A DNA stretch of 39,018 nucleotides, from the NCBI GenBank assembly GCA_018242105.1, contig JAFECP010000033.1, positions 1 through 39,018 on the forward strand. The letters run 5' to 3'. A program made the position numbers and the translations under genes. Within the stretch, counting starts at the first letter, position 1; every line of letters starts with the position of its first letter. Positions 16,275-23,681 of this stretch are shown here, in pieces. The notes beneath the pieces are model-generated. The model did not search any database and had not been told where the DNA came from. It saw only the letters and a list, made by a program, of their open reading frames with translations. This DNA comes from Pseudomonadota bacterium. Its GTDB lineage: Bacteria > Pseudomonadota > Alphaproteobacteria > Micropepsales > Micropepsaceae.

Positions 16275-18551
16275 TTAACTCGTGCCAAAAGCCTGGCCGA
16301 TCAGATATTCGGCAGGTGGTTGAGCACCGAGCAAGTGCTGCACGAAATAGTCCCAAGTTCGTTTCAGCGCATACGGAGTGATCATCAGATTGTGATCCGC
16401 ATTGGGTACGACGAGCATATCGAATGTCTTATTTGCCGCGATGAGTGCATTTGCAATGCGCATGAGGCTGGCCGGATGGGCCACGTCGTCGAGATCCCCT
16501 GCCGCGATAAGTAATTTGCCGCGAAGATTAGCGGCGTTTGCGTAAGAAGCCTGCTCCCGATAACGATCGCGGTCATAGGGGCCGAAGAACTTCTCGCCCC
16601 AACTCCACTCGGTCAGAAGCGGATCGTACGGCGACATTGCCACACCAACGCGATAAAAGTCGGGATAGTCCAATAGTGCATGAACTACCGCATAGCCGCC
16701 ACCGGAAAAGCCGTAGGCGCCGACCTTGTCCAAGTCCAGATAGGGCCTTTTTTCGGCAACGCTCTTTAACAATGCGATATGATCATCTAGATGGCCTGCA
16801 TTCCCCAGCGCGCCATAGGATGCATCTTGGAATGCTTGCGACCGCAACGGTGTGCCGCGCCCATCGATATTCACCACCACAAATCCAAGCTCTGCCAAAT
16901 AGCGTCCGTAGAAACCGGCGACGTCGTCGAAAAATCGCTTCGGCACGAAGGTGGTTTGTGGTCCACCATACATATAATCGATAACGGGATACCGCCTATG
17001 CGGGTCGAAGTCGCTCGGATGATAGATCGTGCCCCAAATGGGTGTCAGGCCGTCAGCCGCCAAACCCTGGATGGTTTGCGGGACTGTGTAGATGCCTTGC
17101 GCGACCTGCATTAGCCTACCTTCTGCGAGAGTCATGGCCAATGCACCACTTCGATTGCGGACAACGGTAATGGACGGCAAATCGATGCGCGAATAGCAGT
17201 CCACGAAGTATTTGCCGGAAGTCGAGAAGGTTGAGCGCAGAGCAGGCGGAGAGAACGCCTCTCTGATGGGCGTTATGGCTTGGTGGTCCGTCTCGTCCTG
17301 CGTCAAACGCTGGGGCGGGCCTTTGTCGAGATTGACGCTGTAGAGTTGGCGCAGGTAAGGATCCAAACTCGGATCCGCGCCTGCTGCACTAAAATATGCG
17401 ACGCGGGCGGCTTCGTCGATATGGAGAACATCGCGAACTAGGCAACCCTCTTCCGTCAGCGCATGGGAAAGTGTGCCGTCCGCCTTAAGGAGATAAAGTC
17501 TTTCGCTACCCGAGCGTCGCGAGGGCCATACGATCTCGCCTGACGCGAGCACCATAAAACGTGGTCTGAGATAGGAGAACTGGCTCGTCTTGCTGTGCTC
17601 TGCGATGAGACGTGTCACGGCACCGGTTGCGGCATCGACGCGGTAGAGAGCGATTTCACGGAAGGCGTCCCGATAATCGACAAAGTAAAAGAATGCACCG
17701 TCGGGGCTCCACACGCTCTGCTCGAAGAAAACCGGCCCGAATAATTGGAGCGGTGAGGCAGAATGGTCGGTGCGGACCTGCGCGCCGGAATTCAGTTCGA
17801 AAATGACTAGGGTTGCTGTGGGCGGCTGGTCTGAGGGAAGTGCAGTAGGATAGGTCCAGGGGATCGGCCGGATGGAACCGTCTTGTGGCACATTCTGCAG
17901 CAAGGTCAGGTCCGGCTCGTCTGCTTCATCCAACCGGTATGTCGCGAAGCGCTCGCCGTCTGGCGAAAACTGCCCAATCGGCGTCAAATTCAGTTTGGCA
18001 AGCGCACGTGTCACCGGTGCCGCATGCCCAGCGGGCCGCGCATATGCGTGCCGGGCGTCACCATCCGTAGTTAGGGCACGCACATCGCCAGTCGCAAGAT
18101 TGCGGACGTGAAGATCGAAGCGATGTGAGAAGACGGCATATCGTCCGTCTGGACTTGTTGCGTCGCCTTTCGATGTATGGACTTCGCGGCAGCTATCGCC
18201 TGAGCACCGGAACGTGCGGGCACCAACCTGTACACTGATTGTGCCGTTATCGTCCTCAAACGCGTAGCGTGAGATGGGCAAGCGTTGTGGCGACAGTGTT
18301 TCGTCCAGATGCTCTCCTAGCAACGTGGCCATCTCGGTATGGTCGAAGGCCGGGGCGCTAGTACCCTTTGCGAGATCGGCGATCTCGAACGTCCACCCGG
18401 CCTCAGTGCCCCGCCGATAGAAAACTGCATCGCGGCCCGGAATCCAGACGGGCTGCAGATCGAGATTGACGGCGAGCGATGCCGCGTTCCAGGGGAGCAA
18501 GCGCTCCGCGCGGCGATAAGCTGCAACCAGGTCGTTTTCGTCTGTTGTCAT
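16275..18551 (-). CDS. S9 (prolyl oligopeptidase/DPP IV-like) peptidase without signal peptide
   Basis: A 758-aa protein with an N-terminal beta-propeller (about 60-500) and a C-terminal alpha/beta hydrolase domain. The triad is visible: Ser616 in GAYGFSGGGYAV, Asp688 in AAGDLDDVAHP and His720 in VPNADHNL. The Ser loop GFSGGG differs from the GWSYGG of classic DPP IV. The propeller end and hydrolase entry (TPIWGTIYHPSDFDPHRRYPVIDYMYGGPQTTFVP) are standard. The N-terminus (MTTDENDLVAAYRRAERLLPW) is not a signal peptide, so action in the cytoplasm is likely, whereas most proteobacterial relatives are exported. The gene is convergent with the PLP enzyme and divergent from the M13 peptidase, with the palindrome at 18670 between them. 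Dipeptidyl versus oligopeptidase activity cannot be decided. Confidence 0.88.
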   Translation of the reverse strand: MTTDENDLVAAYRRAERLLPWNAASLAVNLDLQPVWIPGRDAVFYRRGTEAGWTFEIADLAKGTSAPAFDHTEMATLLGEHLDETLSPQRLPISRYAFEDDNGTISVQVGARTFRCSGDSCREVHTSKGDATSPDGRYAVFSHRFDLHVRNLATGDVRALTTDGDARHAYARPAGHAAPVTRALAKLNLTPIGQFSPDGERFATYRLDEADEPDLTLLQNVPQDGSIRPIPWTYPTALPSDQPPTATLVIFELNSGAQVRTDHSASPLQLFGPVFFEQSVWSPDGAFFYFVDYRDAFREIALYRVDAATGAVTRLIAEHSKTSQFSYLRPRFMVLASGEIVWPSRRSGSERLYLLKADGTLSHALTEEGCLVRDVLHIDEAARVAYFSAAGADPSLDPYLRQLYSVNLDKGPPQRLTQDETDHQAITPIREAFSPPALRSTFSTSGKYFVDCYSRIDLPSITVVRNRSGALAMTLAEGRLMQVAQGIYTVPQTIQGLAADGLTPIWGTIYHPSDFDPHRRYPVIDYMYGGPQTTFVPKRFFDDVAGFYGRYLAELGFVVVNIDGRGTPLRSQAFQDASYGALGNAGHLDDHIALLKSVAEKRPYLDLDKVGAYGFSGGGYAVVHALLDYPDFYRVGVAMSPYDPLLTEWSWGEKFFGPYDRDRYREQASYANAANLRGKLLIAAGDLDDVAHPASLMRIANALIAANKTFDMLVVPNADHNLMITPYALKRTWDYFVQHLLGAQPPAEYLIGQAFGTS

Positions 18552-18669
18552 GACTCGCGTGACAAAAGCTTATGTTGCTTACTTACGCAAAGTGATCGCG
18601 CCGGAACTGCGAACGCGCCATTCCAAGCGTCCGCGCAAAGGCGTTGATTGCTACAATGGAGAGTGATTA

Positions 18670-18681
18670 TTGTTATAACAA
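18670..18681. promoter_or_regulatory. Operator-like palindrome TTGTTATAACAA, copy 5
   Basis: A perfect 12-bp palindrome in the divergent region between the S9 and M13 peptidase genes, 30 bp upstream of the chosen M13 start. It is identical over 12 bp to the site at 2893-2904. It could control both peptidases. Confidence 0.65.
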
Positions 18682-18711
18682 ATGTCAATACCTATACACG
18701 GAAAGACTGCC

Positions 18712-20685
18712 ATGAGCGTAACGGGTTGCGGACTGGACATGCGAAGTATCGCCAAGGATCGACGGCCCGGCGAAAACTTCTTTCAATATGCGAACGCGGG
18801 GTGGCTGGCGTCCCAGGTGATACCCGCAGACCAGTCGAGCTGGTCCGAATGGACGCGGCTCGCCGACGTCAACTTGCAGCGCGTCAAGAAGATATTAGAG
18901 GAATGTGCGCGAGAGCCGAAAAGCCCGGAAGCGGAAAAGCTCGGAGATTTATACGCCAGCCTTATGGATGAATCGTTGGCCGACCGGCTGAATCTTCTGC
19001 CTCTTCAGCCGCAACTTGTGCGTATCGACGCTATCGACAATGCTGCCGCGCTCGCGGTCGAATTCGCTGCCATTTGCCGTGCGACGCCGCGCAATATCTT
19101 CGCCCCAATGCCGGTGTCCCCGGTGGGGGCATCTATCTATTGGGACTACAAGAACCCGACACGCTATGTCCCGATGTTGCAGCAGGGCGGCCTTGGCCTG
19201 CCCGACAGGGATTATTACTTCGCCGACCGAAACGATTTCGTGCGGGCGCGTACTGCCTATCGGGCATATTTGGAGTCACTCTTTGAACTTGCGGAACTGG
19301 CTGAAGGAAAGCGTCGAGCAGCGAGCGTATTCGATCTGGAGTGCTGTCTTGCGGAGACGCATCGACCGCGTGTGGAATTGTGGAATCTGGAAGCCAGATA
19401 CAATTTATGGACGCCGGAGCAACTCGAAAACCATACCGCGTCGTTTCCATGGTCGAATTTCTTGGACGCAGCGGGTTTTGAGGATCATCGAGAGATATTG
19501 ATCGCCGATCCCAATGCTATGGGTGGTTTGGCAAAGGCCGTGCACGACATTCCGATGGTGGTTTGGCGCGACTACTTGCGCACCCGCGCGCTGGCGGCCT
19601 TTGCGTCCTTCGGCCCTTCGAACTTTGTGAAGGAGCGGTTTCGTTTCCAGGGCAAAATTTTGGACAATGCGGAACAGCCGCCACCGCGCTGGCGCCATGC
19701 CATTGATGCGATCAATGATGCGATGGGACCGGCTCTCGGCAACCTCTACCTCACTCGACACTTCGATTATGAGGCGCAAGACAAGGCGAGAAACATGGTC
19801 GCAAACATCATCGCCGCGATGCGCCGCCGAATCGAAAAACTGACGTGGATGTCACCACCGACAAAGGCGAGGGCAATAGCGAAGCTTCATGCGGTTCGCA
19901 TCGATATAGCGGCAGAGGCTGGTGACAAGGACTATAGTGATCTCATCTTCCGGCGGGATGACGCCTTCGGAAATATCATTGCGGCTGCCCATTTTGATTA
20001 CGAGCAGCGACTGCACAAGCTTTCTCGGCCGGTAGACAGAGGCGAGTGGGACATGCTGGCCCATATGGTCAACGCGCAGTCCAATCCTATTCTCATCAAG
20101 GTCATGTTTCCCGCCGGTATCCTGCAGGGCTTGTTCTTCGATTCAGATGCCGATCCCGCCAGAAACTATGGTGGTATCGGGATGGTGATTGCCCACGAAC
20201 TCTCTCACGTCTTCGACAATCTGGGTGCGCAATTCGATGAGACGGGAGCAATGAATAATTGGTGGAGCGAGGATGACCGTGTCGCCTTCACCGCTCGTAC
20301 CGAACAGGCGGTGGAGCAATGCAAAGACTATCTCATCGGCCATGACCAAAGGATCAACGGCCGACTAACCTTGGGAGAGAATATCGCGGACCTCGCTGGG
20401 CTACGGCTGGCTCTCGATGCCTACAAAAACAGTTTGAACGGTGATCCTGCGCCTGTCATAGATGGGCTGACGGGTGAGCAACGATTCTTCCTCGCTTTCG
20501 CGCAAAGTTGGCGCGAAGTTATGCGACCCGAGCGGTTCGAGCGATATCTCGCTACCAACAGTCATGCCCCCGCCGAATATCGCGTGGCGCAGGTGCGAAA
20601 TCTCGACGAGTGGTACGAAGCCTTCGGCGTGTCTGCCGGTGATGCATGGTATTTGGCGCCTCAAGACCGAATAGTGATTTGGTAA
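18712..20685 (+). CDS. M13-family (neprilysin/PepO-like) zinc metallopeptidase, apparently cytoplasmic
   Basis: A 657-aa gluzincin. The zinc site is H495-E496-x-x-H499 in VIAHELSHVFDNLGAQFD, with the third ligand E556 and D560 in GENIADLAGL. The substrate strand NAQSNPILIKVMFPAGILQGLFFD and C-terminal VIW are M13 hallmarks. The ATG at 18712 has GGAAAG 6 bp upstream and is preferred; an in-frame ATG at 18682 would directly abut the palindrome and has no ribosome site. There is no signal peptide or membrane anchor, as in lactococcal PepO and unlike most Gram-negative members. M13 enzymes cleave short oligopeptides on the amino side of hydrophobic residues. It is divergent from the S9 gene and shares its control region. 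Confidence 0.9.
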   Translation: MSVTGCGLDMRSIAKDRRPGENFFQYANAGWLASQVIPADQSSWSEWTRLADVNLQRVKKILEECAREPKSPEAEKLGDLYASLMDESLADRLNLLPLQPQLVRIDAIDNAAALAVEFAAICRATPRNIFAPMPVSPVGASIYWDYKNPTRYVPMLQQGGLGLPDRDYYFADRNDFVRARTAYRAYLESLFELAELAEGKRRAASVFDLECCLAETHRPRVELWNLEARYNLWTPEQLENHTASFPWSNFLDAAGFEDHREILIADPNAMGGLAKAVHDIPMVVWRDYLRTRALAAFASFGPSNFVKERFRFQGKILDNAEQPPPRWRHAIDAINDAMGPALGNLYLTRHFDYEAQDKARNMVANIIAAMRRRIEKLTWMSPPTKARAIAKLHAVRIDIAAEAGDKDYSDLIFRRDDAFGNIIAAAHFDYEQRLHKLSRPVDRGEWDMLAHMVNAQSNPILIKVMFPAGILQGLFFDSDADPARNYGGIGMVIAHELSHVFDNLGAQFDETGAMNNWWSEDDRVAFTARTEQAVEQCKDYLIGHDQRINGRLTLGENIADLAGLRLALDAYKNSLNGDPAPVIDGLTGEQRFFLAFAQSWREVMRPERFERYLATNSHAPAEYRVAQVRNLDEWYEAFGVSAGDAWYLAPQDRIVIW

Positions 20686-21078
20686 AAACTTCCTCGGCGA
20701 TGAGCTATACCTGCGGTTCTGGAGAATGCACAGATAGCTAAATGAAGGCGGGAGATGACGGCCCCAGTTCGAAATTGCGAGAGAACTCATGAGCCGTTAA
20801 ACGAGCAATGTTGGCTATTAGTATGGAGTGAATATTGACTGTCGGAAAATCGACTGACTAGGCTTTGAACCATATTTAGTATGCTAGTCGTAGGTTGGCG
20901 TAGAAGATTGGATGAGCCAGCGTCGTAGGCATTACTATATTTGGTGCTGGCTGGCTTCATGGATGCATATCGAACTTTGATGTTATCGAAATAATTGCTC
21001 GCGAGGAATTTTGGAATTTGCAGTGAATGCTAACGGATCAAATGTGGCCCGGAGTGCGGGCAATGAAACCCGTTATGG
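20686..21078. other. Gene-free stretch after the peptide locus
   Basis: About 390 bp without a credible gene, more AT-rich than the flanks. It contains a 7-bp inverted repeat (AGCCAGC at 20915, GCTGGCT at 20946 or 20950), two copies of GTCGTAGG (20887, 20922) and a short hairpin GCCCG/CGGGC at 21047-21061 that could terminate the minus-strand transcript. None is strong. It may be decayed sequence at the edge of the rearranged patch. Confidence 0.4.
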
Positions 21079-21213
21079 CTAGCGCGGTGCGACGAGTGCC
21101 ATTGTGGCATCGAGCAGTTCTTGGACGCGCCTCGATTTAAAGCGTTCCGGCTCGGTGGGAAACAGCATCATCCAGCCGTCGCCCATCGCGCTGAGTTGGC
21201 CGGCGAGCAGGTT
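21079..21213 (-). pseudogene. C-terminal fragment of an unidentified protein fused to the DUF488 remnant
   Basis: This frame encodes about 44 residues starting NLLAGQLSAMGDGWMMLF and ending VQELLDATMALVAPR with a TAG at 21081-21079. It has no start codon of its own and begins exactly where DUF488 similarity ends, in a different frame. Its style resembles the C-terminus of a regulator effector domain, perhaps LysR-type, but I do not recognise it firmly. Confidence 0.4.
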
Positions 21214-21443
21214 GGCATGGGGACATAGCCGATGGCTGCCGCTCTCGGTATATCGCCGACCGCGTCGCTGTCGAACTGCGGATTGTGCCGCGAGCGCGGC
21301 ACCGTGCGGATGTCGATGAGACGTTCAGTACCGCAGGCTTGCGGCAAGGCGATGAACTCGCCGATTGGCCGGGTCGAATGGCCGACCATGAGGATCGCAT
21401 GCTCGGGCCAGGCCCACGGCTTGCGGGAAGGCTGCTTGCTCAT
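21168..21443 (-). pseudogene. Truncated DUF488-family gene
   Basis: The start is clear: an ATG at 21443 overlapping the nnrS stop (ATGA), then AILMVGHSTRPIGEFIALPQACGTERLIDIRTVPRSRHNPQFDSD, the N-terminal signature of DUF488 (DNA-glycosylase-like/YeaO-related) proteins. Similarity ends near residue 77 (IGYVPMPT), where a full protein would continue to about 150-190 aa with the LGGLR motif. After that point the frame reads unrelated residues to a stop at 21168, and another frame reads the C-terminus of a different protein. This indicates a deletion or recombination junction near 21210. It was the third gene of the nsrR-nnrS operon. Confidence 0.65.
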
Positions 21444-22663
21444 GATCCCACGCGCCGCATGAAAAGCATCGGTCCATAGATCAGTTCGAACAGAAGGAAT
21501 GCCGCGATCCATAACGCGCCCGCGACAAGAAGCAGGGTCGCCATCAGCGCGGTGTGCCATGTCGCACAAACACGGACGATTGCCGCCGCGTTGACAAGGA
21601 TGAAGATGGCGACCGTGGCGCGGCCCGCAGTAAGTGCCCGCCCGGTATGGCCCAGCGTCACGCGCGGCATCACTGCGAGGATCATTACCGTGATCGCGCC
21701 CGCGGTCAGCGCATGGACCGCGGACGGCGCCGGCACGCCGACGTCGAAGATCGATAGCCCCAGCAGCGTCGTGCCGAGGGCAACCCAAGCATAGCCGACA
21801 TGGAGGATGAACACGAGCTTCTCGGGCCAGCTCGGCCATCCCGCCCAGCGGCTCAGGCGCGCTGCATTGAACAGCCCCGCTGCGATCAGGACTACGCCCG
21901 TCAGGCGATGTTCAGGAAGGAAGGCCCACAGAATGAAACCAAGCGCAAGAATGACGACGCAAGCCGTGTCGAAATGGTTGGCGGCAACAGGAAGGCGCGG
22001 GCTCTTGCGCTTGAACAGCCAATTGTGACTGAAACTCGGGATGATCCGTCCACCGATCACGCCGATAAGAATGAGGGGCGCGGCGATGCCCAGCCGCCAT
22101 CCCAATCCGGCGGGCACCGGCTCGCCGAGGGCTTCGAGATGCATCAGCAGATCCGCGATCAGAAATACGGCGAGTGGCGCAGTCGTCGCCAGATTGCGCC
22201 AGTTGCGGCCGGCGACGATCTCGCGGGCAGCGACGAGGAGGAGCGCCGCCGGAAAGGCCAGATCGATCGCGACGGCGAGCCACGCGGGCAGATCGGCGGA
22301 GATCAGGCATGCGAGACGTCCCAACATCCAAAGGCACACGAGCGTCGCGAGCCCATAACCCCGCACGGGCAGCCTTCCCGTCCAGTTGGGGATGGCGGTC
22401 AGCAAGAAGCCGGCGACTGCGGCCATGACAAACCCGAAGAGCATTTCGTGGATATGCCACGACAGCGGATCGAAGCGCGTGGGCAGTTGGGCGTAGCCGA
22501 AGAACATCGCCAACCACAGGGCGATCGCGATCGCGGCCCAACTCCCGGCCGCGAAAAACATCGGCCGGAACGCATAGAGAAGTACGGGCGGAAGGGCGTC
22601 ACGCTGCGCGTGTTTTGCTTGTGCCGACTTCTCGACAGAGTCGCGATCTCTCACATGCGTCAT
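21440..22663 (-). CDS. nnrS: NnrS-family heme/copper membrane protein
   Basis: NnrS proteins are multi-span haem and copper membrane proteins linked to nitric-oxide stress. The start of the protein (LPPVLLYAFRPMFFAAGSWAAIAIALWLAMFFGY) and the His-rich SWHIHEMLFGFVMAAVAGFLLTAIPNWTG motif are diagnostic; about 12 hydrophobic segments follow, with GGRIIPSFSHNWL and a His-containing HALTAGAITVMILAVMPRVTLGHTGR. I take the ATG at 22663 (407 aa), which overlaps the nsrR stop as ATGA; an upstream in-frame ATG at 22738 lies inside nsrR. The reading frame is intact, so it may still work, though its regulator and its downstream partner are damaged. Confidence 0.85.
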   Translation of the reverse strand: MTHVRDRDSVEKSAQAKHAQRDALPPVLLYAFRPMFFAAGSWAAIAIALWLAMFFGYAQLPTRFDPLSWHIHEMLFGFVMAAVAGFLLTAIPNWTGRLPVRGYGLATLVCLWMLGRLACLISADLPAWLAVAIDLAFPAALLLVAAREIVAGRNWRNLATTAPLAVFLIADLLMHLEALGEPVPAGLGWRLGIAAPLILIGVIGGRIIPSFSHNWLFKRKSPRLPVAANHFDTACVVILALGFILWAFLPEHRLTGVVLIAAGLFNAARLSRWAGWPSWPEKLVFILHVGYAWVALGTTLLGLSIFDVGVPAPSAVHALTAGAITVMILAVMPRVTLGHTGRALTAGRATVAIFILVNAAAIVRVCATWHTALMATLLLVAGALWIAAFLLFELIYGPMLFMRRVGS

Positions 22664-22989
22664 GACGGTCTCCGCTCTTTCGGACAAAACAGTGCCGATA
22701 ACCGGCGGCGCAGCCTGGCGAGATCGGCAAACGTGCAATCATCGAGCACAGCCAAAAAGACGTCGCGCGCATCACCCAGCACATCGCGGAGTTCGCAGGC
22801 AGGGGTGAGCACACAAGTATTCGCCGCTTCGAAGCAGGGCACCAGGCGCACGTCAGGCTCCATGCGCCGTTGATTTTCGGAAATCTCGTAGTCCTTGGCG
22901 ATATCCGCAATCGTCGTCGGGCGTTTCAGTTGGAGAGCCAGCCGCATCAGAACGCGCAAGGCGTAGTCCGTATAAGTTGTCAGACGCAC
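22660..22989 (-). pseudogene. nsrR: NsrR-like Rrf2-family regulator with an internal in-frame deletion
   Basis: NsrR is an Fe-S nitric-oxide-sensing repressor. From a GTG at 22989 the protein starts VRLTTYTDYALRVLMRLALQLKRPTTIADIAKDYEISEN, the Rrf2 HTH. Normally about 40 residues follow, carrying the end of the recognition helix and the wing (the xxVVHxLGxxGxVETxRGRGGG region). Here the sequence jumps directly to QRRMEPDVRLVPCFEAANTCVLTPACELRDVLGDARDVFLAVLDDCTFADLARL. The three cluster Cys are kept. At 109 aa it is about 40 residues shorter than normal NsrR, and the frame is preserved across the gap. DNA binding is doubtful. It heads the nnrS operon with an ATGA overlap and has an NsrR-type operator just upstream. 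Confidence 0.7.
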
Positions 22990-23017
22990 GGCATTCTCGC
23001 TAGTTCTTGTTCCGATT

Positions 23018-23040
23018 AAGATGTATCGTACATACATCTT
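23018..23040. promoter_or_regulatory. NsrR-type operator
   Basis: A perfect inverted repeat of 9-bp arms, AAGATGTAT and ATACATCTT, separated by 5 bp (CGTAC). It matches the known NsrR site in arm sequence and in total length of 23 bp. It lies 28 bp upstream of the nsrR GTG, so autoregulation of the nsrR-nnrS operon is expected. Confidence 0.8.
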
Positions 23041-23180
23041 ACAGGTTACCAGCGTTGGCACTGATTGAGAAGTGCGCATGGATCTTGGACTGCGGAAGCA
23101 GAGTAAGAAAACGAGAGATGCTGATCGAACTTTCCGGCCGAATTCCCGTTGTGACGCTGCTTAAGCGGGTTCCCGTCCCT

Positions 23181-23450
23181 TGGAAATTTCGTTCTCATCA
23201 AGATCAAAAATGAAATCGACACCACGCTGACCTTTCGGCGATCGTGCCGCGAAGCGTCTGCGGCTCTTGCACCATGAATATCGATGGTACGAACTGGCTG
23301 GCATGTACGCGCCACATTGCCGATACGGCGGAACTTGCGACGATCTATCCGCTGAACCATTCGCGAATCGTCAAGGACCTCGTGCCCGACCTCAACCATC
23401 TTTACGCGCAATATGCATTGATTGAGCCGTGGCTGAAGACGGCGCATCCT
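23181..23450 (+). pseudogene. sdhB: Fragment of succinate dehydrogenase iron-sulfur subunit, frameshifted
   Basis: One frame reads [21 protein letters not shown] (from about 23191). The next frame continues [18 protein letters not shown], then [36 protein letters not shown]. Together they match the 2Fe-2S half of SdhB. The frame change is explained by loss of a single base in the Gly codon after CRE (about 23254). The N-terminus and the whole C-terminal ferredoxin-like half are missing, so this is a non-functional remnant. No other sdh genes are present, so it was probably carried in or left by rearrangement beside the IS66 element. Confidence 0.8.
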
Positions 23451-23681
23451 ACAATGGCTTGGGCAGCCGCTGTTATCGGCTGGAATGATCTGCCCGCGGA
23501 CATTCACCCAGATCTTTGCGAGCGCCGTTTCAATCAGCGAATCGGCTCCACTACTTAATCATTCACTCGACCTTCGATTTCGAGGCATGAGCCAAATCGG
23601 CCCAATGCGGCGGAATGGCGGAAGCGGAACGAATCTCAGAGCTTTGAGAAAGGATTTGATTTATCGTAAGCGTCCGGTCTG

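Noticed and set aside
21800-22873. Plus-strand open frame of 357 codons opposite nnrS
   Set aside because: NnrS signatures on the minus strand are clear, and the plus translation is an Arg/Asp/Gln-rich shadow.
23451-23558. The 3' part of the open frame continuing from the sdhB fragment as a real gene end
   Set aside because: After the SdhB match ends near 23450 the residues no longer resemble SdhB and no start or family is visible, so it is treated as run-on.
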